Assembly: GCF_029892565.1 (NCBI RefSeq)
Contig: NZ_JARXVH010000003.1
Location: 1 to 64,000 of the forward strand
Source: Streptomyces pseudovenezuelae
Lineage (GTDB): Bacteria; Actinomycetota; Actinomycetes; Streptomycetales; Streptomycetaceae
Reading direction: 5' to 3'
DNA: 64,000 nucleotides
The translations under genes were made by a program, and so were the position numbers. The notes under the pieces are model-generated. The model did no database searches. It was not told where the DNA came from and saw only the letters and a list, made by a program, of their open reading frames with translations. Below, one piece after another: positions 35,795 to 45,854 of this stretch (positions are counted from its first letter, which is position 1; every line of letters starts with the position of its first letter).

Positions 35795-38700
35795 ATGGAA
35801 CCGGTGACCATCGGCGTCAAACTCGCCTCCTCCGCGGTCGTCCCCCTCATCAAGAAACTCTTCGCCCCCCAGCCCCCCGGCGCCGCGCTCGTCGACAGAC
35901 CCCTGCGCATATCCGGCCTGGTCTCCTTCAAGGGCGAGCAGCGCACGCTCGACGAAGCGTCCCTGCGCAAGCTCTCCGCCGCCCTGGTCCACCAGGCCCT
36001 GAGGACCGACGAACCCCCCATCGCCCCCGACGAAGAGCAGGCCGTCGTCCACGCCCTGACCGACACCCTGCACGCCCTGGGCGACATCACCATGACGGAT
36101 GTCCAGGCGGTCGAGCTGGGGCATGAGTTCCTCGCCGCCAACCTCCGTACGGCCGCCGGGAATCCGGACCGGGACCTGTCGCTGGACGCGAGCCTGTTCT
36201 ACGTGCGGCTCCTCCACACGGCCTGCCTGCACACCCTCCAATTCTTCACGCAGCGCTCGTCGTTCGTGGCCCGCACGCTCGTCGAACAGACCCGCCGGCA
36301 GAGCGAACTCATCGCGAAGGTCGACGAGTTGATCGCCCGCACCCCACGGCCCGGAGACACCGACTCCGCCTTCGAGCACCGCTACCTCGCCTACGTCGCG
36401 ACCCGGCACAGCCACCTCACCATCTACGGCATCGACCTGGTCGACTCCCCCGACCGCTGGCCCCTGGACGCCGCCTATCTCAGCCTCCAGGCCCTCGCCC
36501 CCGCTGAGGACGACGGCGCGACCGAGGCGGACGGCCTGCACATCGCCGCCGCGGCCACCCCCGTTCCCGCCGACCAGGCCCTGGCCGACCACGCCCTGGT
36601 CCTGCTCCGCGGGGTGGCGGGCTCCGGCAAGACGACCCTCGTGCAGTGGCTCGCGGTGACGGCTGCCAGGGGCGAGCGCGGCGACCGCGTCCCCTTCGTG
36701 CTCCCGCTGCGCACCCTCGTCCGCCGCCCCGACGGCCTGCCGGACCCCGGGGCCTTCCTGGACGCCGCACGCGTCCCCTTCCACATCACGCAGCCGCCCG
36801 GCTGGGCGGACCGCGTCCTGGCCGCTCGCCGCGGGCTGCTGCTGGTCGACGGCATAGACGAGATCCCGGAATCCGAACGCGCCCGCACCCGCCGCTGGCT
36901 GCGTGAGCTGCTTGAGGTCTATCCCGGCAACCAGTGGCTGGTCACCTCACGGCCCTCCGCCGTACGGGAGGAGTGGCTCGCCCCCGACGGCTTCACCGAA
37001 CTCGAGCTCACCCCCATGAGCCGCGACGACATCACCGCCTTCGTCGCACGCTGGCACAACGCGGCCCGCGCCCAGTCCCCCGACTCCGACCCGGACCGCC
37101 TCGACGGCTACGAACGCTCACTCCTCGACGCCGTCCAGACCAAGCCCGACCTCGGCCGTCTCGCCACCAACCCTCTGATGTGCGGCCTGATCTGCGCCCT
37201 GCACCGCGACCGCCGCGGCTATCTCCCGCACGGCAGGCAGGAGTTGTACGAGGCGGCTCTGTCCATGCTGCTGGCGCGGCGGGACGCGGAACGCGACATG
37301 GTCCCGCAGGCCGACCGCTCCACCGGTATCCACCTCACCGAACTGCCCCAGATCCAGCTCCTCCAGCGCCTGGCCTACTGGTTGATCCGCAACAACCAGT
37401 CCGAGCTGGACCGAGACCGCGCCGAGCGCATCGTCGCCGACGTCCTGCCCTCCCTCCCGGCCGCCGCACCCCAGGGCGACGCCGCCGACCTCCTGCGCCA
37501 TCTCCTCGTCCGCAGCGGCCTGCTCCGCGAACCCTCCGTCGGCACCGTCGAGTTCGTCCACCGCACGTTCCAGGACTATCTCGGCGCGAAGGCGGCGGTC
37601 GAGGACGGCGACTTCGGCCTCCTCGTCCGCAACGCCGCCGACGAGCAGTGGGCGGATGTGATCCGGATGGCGGTGGCACATGCACGGCCACGCGAACGAG
37701 CAGCACTGTTACGGGACTTGATCGACTCCGCCCGGCATCTCGACGGCCCCGCGGGCACCCGCGTACGCCTTCTCGCCCTTGCCTCCCTGGAACACGCCAC
37801 CCAGCTCGACCCGGCCGTCCGGGCCACCGTCGAACGGAGCGCGGCCATCCTCATCCCGCCCCGGACCACGGAGGAGGCCCGCACCCTCTGCCTGGCCGGC
37901 CCACTCGCCCTGGAACTCCTGCCGGGTCCGGAAGGCCTGACCGACGCGGAGGCCCGGGCGGTCGTCGTCACCGCGTCACTCATGGGAACGGAAGCGGCGC
38001 TGCCGGTGCTGGCCCGGTACCGCTCGCACCCAGCACGGGAAGTGCGCGCCCAGCTCACGTGGACCTGGCACCGGTTCCCGGCCCGGCGCTACGCCGAGCA
38101 GGTCGTGTCCCAGCTGCGCGAGGACGGTCTCTTCTTCACCGCGCACTCGGAGGAACACCTGCGCATCCTGGGTGAGATGGGCGGCAGGGCGCGTCTGCAA
38201 CTGGTCGGTGACATCGACCCGTCCGCGCTCGATCCCGACAAGGTGACCGGGCTCGCCATCCGTGAGAGCACAGGGTTGCGAGACCTGAACCGCCTCGCGC
38301 CCCTGCACCGGCTCACTTCTCTGGACATCAGCAGGTGTCCGGAGGTGGACGACCTCACTCCGCTGGCCCGCCTCCCCCTGTCCAAGCTGTCACTGGACCT
38401 CATGCCCGGCCTGGAGCGGCCGGGTGCCCTGTCCGCGATCTCCCGCTCGACCACACTGACCGAACTCGACATCGGACAGGCCCTGTTGGCGGACTCTCTC
38501 GACGAAGCCCTCCGCCCGGACGCGCCCCTGTCCTACCTGCGCTTCGGCAGAAACGCGCTCGTGCACACCGGCCTACGCGGCCTCCACCGCTTCCGCTCGC
38601 TGACCGAACTGAGCCTGGCGACGGACCTCACCACGCAGCTCTCCCCCGAGGACCGCGAGGAGATCACCCGCCTGCCCGCCCTGCGGAAACTGCGCTTCAA

Positions 38701-38923
38701 CTGGCAGGTGTTCGGTTGGAGCGGCCCTCCGCTGCCCGGCATCACCGGCCTGCGCTTCAACAACTTCACCGGCACCGAGGACGTGTCGAGCATCCCGACC
38801 CTGTTCCCCAACCTCCGGGCCATGTTGATCGTCCTCGCCCCGGACACCTTCGAAGTGCCCGCGAACGTCCTCGCCCAGTTCCCCGTCAGCCCGACGGTCA
38901 CCAAGCTGTACAGCGTTGTGTGA
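35795..38923 (+). CDS. NACHT NTPase with leucine-rich C-terminus (copy 2)
   Basis: A 1042-residue paralogue of the preceding protein, six bases downstream, so co-transcribed. Same domain order: helical N-terminus starting MEPVTIGVKLASSAVVPLIKKLF, NACHT with Walker A GVAGSGKTT (273-281) and Walker B LLLVDGIDE (348-356), VHRTFQDYLGAKAAVEDGDF, and leucine-rich repeats from about 820 (LTSLDISRCPEVDDLTPLARLPLSKLSLDL). N-terminal and NTPase parts are close to copy 1, while the repeats have diverged, as expected if they recognise different ligands. It ends 108 bp before a secreted phosphatase gene. Confidence 0.92.
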   Translation: MEPVTIGVKLASSAVVPLIKKLFAPQPPGAALVDRPLRISGLVSFKGEQRTLDEASLRKLSAALVHQALRTDEPPIAPDEEQAVVHALTDTLHALGDITMTDVQAVELGHEFLAANLRTAAGNPDRDLSLDASLFYVRLLHTACLHTLQFFTQRSSFVARTLVEQTRRQSELIAKVDELIARTPRPGDTDSAFEHRYLAYVATRHSHLTIYGIDLVDSPDRWPLDAAYLSLQALAPAEDDGATEADGLHIAAAATPVPADQALADHALVLLRGVAGSGKTTLVQWLAVTAARGERGDRVPFVLPLRTLVRRPDGLPDPGAFLDAARVPFHITQPPGWADRVLAARRGLLLVDGIDEIPESERARTRRWLRELLEVYPGNQWLVTSRPSAVREEWLAPDGFTELELTPMSRDDITAFVARWHNAARAQSPDSDPDRLDGYERSLLDAVQTKPDLGRLATNPLMCGLICALHRDRRGYLPHGRQELYEAALSMLLARRDAERDMVPQADRSTGIHLTELPQIQLLQRLAYWLIRNNQSELDRDRAERIVADVLPSLPAAAPQGDAADLLRHLLVRSGLLREPSVGTVEFVHRTFQDYLGAKAAVEDGDFGLLVRNAADEQWADVIRMAVAHARPRERAALLRDLIDSARHLDGPAGTRVRLLALASLEHATQLDPAVRATVERSAAILIPPRTTEEARTLCLAGPLALELLPGPEGLTDAEARAVVVTASLMGTEAALPVLARYRSHPAREVRAQLTWTWHRFPARRYAEQVVSQLREDGLFFTAHSEEHLRILGEMGGRARLQLVGDIDPSALDPDKVTGLAIRESTGLRDLNRLAPLHRLTSLDISRCPEVDDLTPLARLPLSKLSLDLMPGLERPGALSAISRSTTLTELDIGQALLADSLDEALRPDAPLSYLRFGRNALVHTGLRGLHRFRSLTELSLATDLTTQLSPEDREEITRLPALRKLRFNWQVFGWSGPPLPGITGLRFNNFTGTEDVSSIPTLFPNLRAMLIVLAPDTFEVPANVLAQFPVSPTVTKLYSVV

Positions 38924-39031
38924 CGCACGCCCCTAGCAAACTACCGTCCAGTAACCCTACGGTTCCCCTCACGCCACCCGCGCCCCTCACCATGCACCAG
39001 ACAACGGCATACGGACGTGAAGAGGACCCCC

Positions 39032-39652
39032 ATGACACAAGGACGCCCCTGGACGCGCCGCCTGGCCGTCACCGCCGTCTCCGCCTCGGCCCTCGTGGCG
39101 CTGGCGGCCCCCGCGAACGCGGCGACGACCACCACGAGCACCGCAGCCGCCGCCGAGGACGTCGGCTACGCGACCTGGCAGACGGACTGCCAGGCGGTCA
39201 TGGACCAGGCCCTGCCCTACCTGAAGCAGCGCATCGCCGCCGCGAAGCCGGGTGAGAAGCAGGCGATCGTCTTCGACATCGACAACACCACTCTGGAGAC
39301 CGACTTCGGCTTCAGCTGGCCGCAGCCGGCCAACAAGCCCGTCCTGGACGTCGCGGAGTACGCCCAGGAGCACGGCGTCTCGCTGTTCTTCGTCACGGCC
39401 CGCCCGGGCCTCATCTACCTGCCCACCGAGTACAACCTCGAACACGACGGCTACGAGGTCTCCGGCCTCTATGTCCGCGGTCTCCTCGACCTCTTCAAGG
39501 AAGTCGCCGCCTACAAGACCGCCCAGCGCGTCGACATCGAGAACAAGGGCTACACGATCATCGCGAACGTCGGCAACAGCGCCACCGACCTCTCGGGCGG
39601 CCACGCCGAGAAGACGTACAAACTCCCGGACTACGACGGCCAGTTGTCCTGA
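39032..39652 (+). CDS. Secreted HAD-family acid phosphatase
   Basis: A 206-residue exported phosphatase of the HAD class B (acid phosphatase) type. Signal peptide about 1-32 with RR start and ANA-A cleavage; motif I FDIDNTTLETD with the two catalytic Asp; motif II VTARP; motif III Lys in VDIENKGY and NVGNSATDLSGG as motif IV. The usual substrate is a phosphomonoester outside the cell. ATG 39032 with AGAGGA is preferred over GTG 39017. It is next to the NACHT pair, but its export makes a shared role unlikely. Confidence 0.9.
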   Translation: MTQGRPWTRRLAVTAVSASALVALAAPANAATTTTSTAAAAEDVGYATWQTDCQAVMDQALPYLKQRIAAAKPGEKQAIVFDIDNTTLETDFGFSWPQPANKPVLDVAEYAQEHGVSLFFVTARPGLIYLPTEYNLEHDGYEVSGLYVRGLLDLFKEVAAYKTAQRVDIENKGYTIIANVGNSATDLSGGHAEKTYKLPDYDGQLS

Positions 39653-39698
39653 CTTACACCCCGGACCCCGAGTTGGGCTGATCGACGGGCACGTCCCC

Positions 39699-39732
39699 GG
39701 TGGGGCCGGTACTTTCGGGTACCGGCCCCACC
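39699..39732. terminator. Perfect 14-bp hairpin between phosphatase and trypco2 genes
   Basis: GGTGGGGCCGGTAC pairs exactly with GTACCGGCCCCACC around TTTCGG. Strong Streptomyces terminators often lack a U-run, so this could end the phosphatase transcript. Only 26 bases separate it from the trypco2 ATG and no promoter is visible there, so it would lie in that gene's 5' untranslated region. Confidence 0.6.
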
Positions 39733-39758
39733 GCATCGACCGGGCCGAGGGGGATTCC

Positions 39759-40109
39759 ATGAGCGCCACAGACCCGCCGCGCGTCGAACTCGCGGACGCC
39801 GTGCAGACCATCCGGGACGAGCTGCTCACCGCGGCGCGGCGCTCGACGGGGCAGGACGTCGTCTTCGAAGTGGGCGACATCCAGATGGAGTTCACCGTCG
39901 AGTTCCGCAAGGAGAACAAGGCCCACGCGAAGGTGCTGGCCTGGGTCGTCGACGCGGGCGCGGACACCATGCGCGCCAACACCCGTACGCACAAGGTGTC
40001 TTTCACTCTGAAGGCTCGGGACTCCCGAACGGGCGCGCCCTTGAAGGTCCGCAACGAGACGGAGGGCAGCGTCGAAGCGTTCGGCCGTGGTGCGCCCACG
40101 ACGCCGTGA
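39759..40109 (+). CDS. Trypco2-domain protein
   Basis: A 116-residue protein that fits the trypsin-co-occurring domain 2 (trypco2) pattern: an N-terminal helix VELADAVQTIRDELLTAA, then beta strands VVFEVGDIQMEFTVEF, KVLAWVVDAGAD and THKVSFTLKA. Trypco2 is described in NTP-dependent conflict systems together with trypsin-like proteases, TIR and NACHT proteins, where it is thought to link sensor and effector. Here it follows two NACHT genes by 0.8 kb on the same strand. ATG 39759 has CGAGGGGGA upstream. The C-terminal tail is polar. Confidence 0.83.
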   Translation: MSATDPPRVELADAVQTIRDELLTAARRSTGQDVVFEVGDIQMEFTVEFRKENKAHAKVLAWVVDAGADTMRANTRTHKVSFTLKARDSRTGAPLKVRNETEGSVEAFGRGAPTTP

Positions 40110-40195
40110 AGCTGCGTTCGGCCGTCGAGCGGTCCGTGGTGCCAGGGAGCCGTTCCTCGCCCTAGCGAGCCCGAGCGGGCCCCGGCAGGCAAGAA

Positions 40196-40223
40196 GGGGC
40201 CGGCGCCCAAAGGCACCGGCCCC
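40196..40223 (-). terminator. Terminator of clpC
   Basis: GGGGCCGGCGCC and GGCACCGGCCCC pair (one mismatch) around CAAA. It lies between the convergent trypco2 and clpC genes; on the minus strand TTCTTG follows the stem. Confidence 0.7.
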
Positions 40224-40246
40224 TCACTCGGCGAATCCCCGAAGGG

Positions 40247-42775
<2,529 letters not shown>

Positions 42776-42990
42776 CGTTAATCGCTCCTCAGAGCGGTCA
42801 GGCAGTGGGGGGAACTTCCCCTCCCTGTCCTTCCGCAGCTTAGTCCCGCAAGCGGGGACCGCTCATTCCAACTGCCGACACCGGACCGAGAACCAGCACT
42901 GCCTCCTGACCCCGAACGCCGACATCTGCTCCAACCCGATGGTGCGAGACGATGTTCCCGCAGGCCAGGCAGTTACCCCCACCATCAGTA

Positions 42991-43004
42991 CGCCGATGGC
43001 GAAC
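42991..43004 (-). promoter_or_regulatory. ClgR-type box 1
   Basis: CGCCGATGGCGAAC fits the ClgR consensus core CGCYNANRGCG as I recall it from Corynebacterium, with the GTTCGC extension on the minus strand. It is 216 bp upstream of the clpC start. Confidence 0.55.
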
Positions 43005-43096
43005 GTGAGACGCCCCGTCCTGCGTGTCGCCCCCTCTCACTAGGGATGTCTTACCCGTGCGGACGGACACTCCATGCCGCGCGCACCGGTTCCCTC

Positions 43097-43110
43097 CGCT
43101 ATGGGCGAAC
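43097..43110 (-). promoter_or_regulatory. ClgR-type box 2
   Basis: CGCTATGGGCGAAC; read on the minus strand its core CGCCCATAGCG fits CGCYNANRGCG exactly. It is 322 bp upstream of clpC and may also serve the divergent gene at 43217. Confidence 0.5.
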
Positions 43111-43216
43111 AACCTTGCACCTCGCCGCACCCCCGCACGCCCCCTTTTTCGACACTCTGCGCATTTATCGGAACACCCAGCGTAACTCGCGGCCTCTTCC
43201 GGCGGTTGCGCTTGTC

Positions 43217-43906
43217 ATGGTTGGCAGCGACCCCTCGCTCACCGCGGCCCGCACGACGGTCCCGCCCCCGCGCCGCCCACTGGATCAGGTCAATCCCGAC
43301 GATCCACGCAATCCAGGCGACCGGCTCCGCCGATGGTACGAGGACGAGCTGGGCTGGGCGACGGTGCCCCCGGAGCCCACCGACCCCATGCCCCTCGCCG
43401 ACCCCATGGATCCCGGACGCCCCGCCCGCCCGGACTCTCCGCTACGACTGCGCGTGGGCGAGCGTTTCGACGTCCTGGACGTGCCGGCCGAGGCGGGCCG
43501 GGCGGCGCTGCGGCATCTCGTGCCGGGTTCTCCGGTGGCCCTCCAGGGCGATCGGATGCGGCTGCTGGTGGCCGCGGGCGGCGCGGAGGAGCTGCCGGGG
43601 CTGCTGGACTGGCTGGAGTGGCGCGCGCTGGCGCTCGATCTGACCGTGATCGGCGAGGGCGGTCGGATGGACGCGCCGCTGCTGCCCGAGCGGGTTCCGG
43701 TCCGCGCGGACGCCCTGCAGGGGGCCGCCGTGTGGTTGCGGCCCCCCGAGCCGGGGTGCGAGGTCGAGGCCTCGCTGCCGACACTGTCGGCCATGGGGAG
43801 CCTTGGGGGCGCCCCCGATCTCGTACGACTGGTGGACACGGTGGCAACGCAATGTCACCGTCTGCGGCTGGGGCGCGCGTGCGCACGGCCGCCGTCCTTT
43901 CCCTAG
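43217..43906 (+). CDS. SCO3374-like protein, related to primase-polymerase N-domains
   Basis: A 229-residue protein. The N-terminal 60 residues are Pro-rich; the rest, including RVGERFDVLDVPAEAGRAALRHL, GSPVALQGDRMRLLVAAG and LPGLLDWLEWRALALDLTVIG, resembles the bifunctional DNA primase/polymerase N-terminal fold but without an obvious catalytic acidic pair and without a helicase part. It probably is a degenerate or binding-only relative. ATG 43217 has no good ribosome-binding site and the start is uncertain. It sits between clpC and lsr2. Confidence 0.7.
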   Translation: MVGSDPSLTAARTTVPPPRRPLDQVNPDDPRNPGDRLRRWYEDELGWATVPPEPTDPMPLADPMDPGRPARPDSPLRLRVGERFDVLDVPAEAGRAALRHLVPGSPVALQGDRMRLLVAAGGAEELPGLLDWLEWRALALDLTVIGEGGRMDAPLLPERVPVRADALQGAAVWLRPPEPGCEVEASLPTLSAMGSLGGAPDLVRLVDTVATQCHRLRLGRACARPPSFP

Positions 43907-43943
43907 GCCCGCGTGCGGGCTTTCGGGACGGTAATGCCTGTGA

Positions 43944-44279
43944 TCAGGCGTTGGCCTTCTCGTAGGCCTCACGGATGGACGCGGGAACGCGGCCACGATC
44001 GTTGACCTCGAAGCCGTTCTCCTTCGCCCACGCGCGGATCTGTGCGGTGTCCTGGCTGCCGCCCGTTGCGGCACGCGCCTTTCCACGCCCGCCCGAAGCG
44101 CGGCCTCCGGTACGCCGACCGCCCTTCACGTAAGGGTCGAGAAGGCCGCGAAGCTTGTCCGCATTGGCAGTCGTGAGATCGATCTCGTACGTCTTGCCGT
44201 CCAGCGCGAACGTGACGGTCTCGTCCGCCTCGCCACCGTCGAGGTCGTCGACAAGAAGGACCTGAACCTTCTGTGCCAC
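43944..44279 (-). CDS. lsr2: Nucleoid-associated xenogeneic silencer Lsr2
   Basis: Binds AT-rich DNA and silences foreign and specialised-metabolite genes. The 111-residue protein has the N-terminal oligomerisation domain (KVQVLLVDDLDGGEADETV) and the C-terminal DNA-binding domain with the AT-hook-like RGR at 95-97 (NDRGRVPASI). A basic, Gly/Arg-rich linker joins them. GTG 44279 has AAAGGAAA upstream. Streptomyces also encodes a paralogue, LsrL, elsewhere; this copy's neighbourhood matches the main lsr2. Confidence 0.96.
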   Translation of the reverse strand: MAQKVQVLLVDDLDGGEADETVTFALDGKTYEIDLTTANADKLRGLLDPYVKGGRRTGGRASGGRGKARAATGGSQDTAQIRAWAKENGFEVNDRGRVPASIREAYEKANA

Positions 44280-44344
44280 CGGATTTCCTTTCATCCATAA
44301 CTTGAGGGCCTGGGGTCTGCGGCGTCCGCCGTTTCGCCGTCCCT

Positions 44345-44370
44345 TGTTATATGCAGTACTGCAGTACGTC
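44345..44370 (-). promoter_or_regulatory. lsr2 upstream box and palindrome
   Basis: Minus-strand TATAAC (44351-44346) is a good -10 candidate, next to the palindrome GCAGTACTGC (44353-44362) and a repeated CAGTAC. The surrounding 60 bases are more AT-rich than the rest of the window, so Lsr2 could bind its own promoter (inference). Confidence 0.4.
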
Positions 44371-44519
44371 GGAAAGCAAACCGCTTTTGCTGGAAAAACA
44401 CAAACCCCCGGGAGAGACCGACCGACCCGGCCCGGTCCGGAAACATGCGCGTTTCGGACATAGGGAACCTGGGCAGGGGTCGCGCGGAATACAGCCTGGT
44501 GATCGGCGATCACAGATCC

Positions 44520-45062
44520 TCACAGATGCAGAAGCATCCGACTGTTGCCCAAGGTGTTCGGTTTCACTCGTTCGAGTCCGAGGAACTCGGCGACACCCTC
44601 GTCATAGGAACGCATCAGCTCCGCGTAGACATCGGCGTCGACCGGCGTCTCACCGATCTCGACGAAGCCGTGCTTGCCGAAGAAGTCCACTTCGAAGGTC
44701 AGGCAGAAAACGCGACGAACGCCGAGCCAGCGCGCGGTCTCCAGCAACTTCTCCAGCAACTGATGCCCGACACCGGCACCCTTCAGGCCGCCCTTCACCG
44801 CGAGAGTGCGAACTTCCGCGAGGTCTTCCCACATCACGTGCAGTGCCCCGCAGCCGACCACCTCGGCGTTGTCATCACGTTCGGCGACCCAGAACTCCTG
44901 GATGTCCTCGTAAAGCGTCACCGTCGCTTTGTCGAGCAGGATGCGGTCACGGACGTACGCGTCAAGGAGACGGCGCACGGCCGGGACATCGCTGGTACGG
45001 GCCCGCCGGACGGTGATGGCTTTAGCGCTGACTTCGGGGCCTTCGGGGCTCACTGCTGACAT
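44520..45062 (-). CDS. Amino-acid N-acetyltransferase (short ArgA type)
   Basis: GNAT enzyme of 180 residues resembling the short N-acetylglutamate synthase of actinobacteria (Rv2747-type). GNAT core: VWEDLAEVRTLAVKGGLKGAGVGHQLLEKLLETARWLGV-type region with the acetyl-CoA loop GAGVGHQLL, then VFCLTFEVDFFGKHGFVEIG. Its role would be the first step of arginine synthesis, acetylating glutamate; activity on glutamine has also been reported in the family. ATG 45062. The BlaI-type regulator gene ends 9 bp upstream. Confidence 0.87.
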   Translation of the reverse strand: MSAVSPEGPEVSAKAITVRRARTSDVPAVRRLLDAYVRDRILLDKATVTLYEDIQEFWVAERDDNAEVVGCGALHVMWEDLAEVRTLAVKGGLKGAGVGHQLLEKLLETARWLGVRRVFCLTFEVDFFGKHGFVEIGETPVDADVYAELMRSYDEGVAEFLGLERVKPNTLGNSRMLLHL

Positions 45063-45071
45063 GAGCGGACG

Positions 45072-45491
45072 CTATCGCCCGCCGTCACCCGGCGCCGCGC
45101 CGGGGTTCGCATCTTCCTGTTCCCGGGTTTCCGGTCCCTGGACCATGCGTACGGCGTCCCGCAGAGCATGTCGCTGTTCGTCGCTCATCATGCCGAAGAA
45201 CGCGACGAGAGCGGCGGCGGGGTTGTCACTCTGCGCCCACGCGTCGTTCATCAGGGCAGCGGCGTACGCGGCACGTGTGGAGACCGCCTCATATCGATAG
45301 GCCCGGCCTTCGGCCTCACGGCGCACCCAACCCTTCTGATGGAGATTGTCCAAAACGGTCATCACCGTGGTGTACGCGATGGACCGTTCCTGCTGAAGGT
45401 CTTCCAGGACTTCTCGAACGGTCACCGGGCGGTTCCACTTCCACACCCGCGTCATGACCGAGTCTTCGAGTTCTCCCAATGGGCGAGGCAC
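45072..45491 (-). CDS. BlaI/MecI-family transcriptional repressor
   Basis: A 139-residue winged-helix protein: PRPLGELEDSVMTRVWKWNRPVTVREVLEDLQ then YTTVMTVLDNLHQKGWVRRE, the hallmark of BlaI/CopY. No BlaR-type metallopeptidase or beta-lactamase gene is next to it. GTG 45491 is preferred over GTG 45500 because TATTGT lies seven bases before it and the product then begins like other BlaI proteins. It leads into the acetyltransferase gene. Confidence 0.87.
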   Translation of the reverse strand: MPRPLGELEDSVMTRVWKWNRPVTVREVLEDLQQERSIAYTTVMTVLDNLHQKGWVRREAEGRAYRYEAVSTRAAYAAALMNDAWAQSDNPAAALVAFFGMMSDEQRHALRDAVRMVQGPETREQEDANPGAAPGDGGR

Positions 45492-45498
45492 AGCTCGC

Positions 45499-45504
45499 AC
45501 AATA
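45499..45504 (-). promoter_or_regulatory. -10 box for the BlaI-type gene
   Basis: Minus-strand TATTGT, seven bases before GTG 45491; no ribosome-binding site. Confidence 0.4.
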
Positions 45505-45626
45505 GTGGGAGATCACCGCATTGGCGTGCCGGACGTGCACTTCACCGGCAAACGGCAACAAAAAGGGCGTACGACTCCGAAAACAAGCGAGTCGTACGCC
45601 GATGAGGGCGCCCTTGGGGGAACCGC

Positions 45627-45806
45627 TCAGCCGTCGCCCTTGGCGGAGGCCTGCTGGGCCCCCTCCACGCGCGCGAGGACGGCGTCCACGGCCGCGTCCT
45701 CCTTGGCCTTGTTGGCCCCGCCCTGGGTCTTCACGATCACCCTGATCACGCCGATGAAGAACACGGCCATGACGACCGGGGGCACGAGCGCGGAGACGTA
45801 GTCCAT
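45627..45806 (-). CDS. Small single-helix membrane protein
   Basis: A 59-residue protein, MDYVSALVPPVVMAVFFIGV at its start, with one membrane helix (about 4-26) followed by a charged, Ala/Lys/Glu-rich cytoplasmic tail (VDAVLARVEGAQQASAKGDG). It is a typical conserved small Streptomyces membrane protein of unknown role. ATG 45806 has GGAGG upstream, and also TACCCT six bases before it, so either leadered or leaderless initiation is possible. Confidence 0.7.
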   Translation of the reverse strand: MDYVSALVPPVVMAVFFIGVIRVIVKTQGGANKAKEDAAVDAVLARVEGAQQASAKGDG

Positions 45807-45854
45807 GCCTCCAGGGTAGCCACGGGGCGTGCGGAGGCCGGGCGGGGGGTGGGC

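Larger units (their letters stand above)
42776..43216 (-). promoter_or_regulatory. Gene-free region upstream of clpC
   Basis: About 440 bp without a convincing gene between clpC and a divergent hypothetical gene. It holds two ClgR-type boxes (listed separately) and no clear -10/-35 for clpC that I could fix. Short open frames here lack ribosome-binding sites. Confidence 0.5.

Noticed and set aside
39032..39652. HAD phosphatase as effector of the NACHT system
   Set aside because: It has a clear export signal, while the NACHT proteins are cytoplasmic; proximity alone is not enough.
43217..43906. Functional bifunctional DNA primase/polymerase
   Set aside because: Only the N-terminal fold pattern is present, without a helicase domain or clear catalytic acidic residues.
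45072..45491. Beta-lactam resistance locus based on the BlaI-type repressor
   Set aside because: No BlaR-type peptidase or beta-lactamase is adjacent; such repressors in Streptomyces often control other genes.
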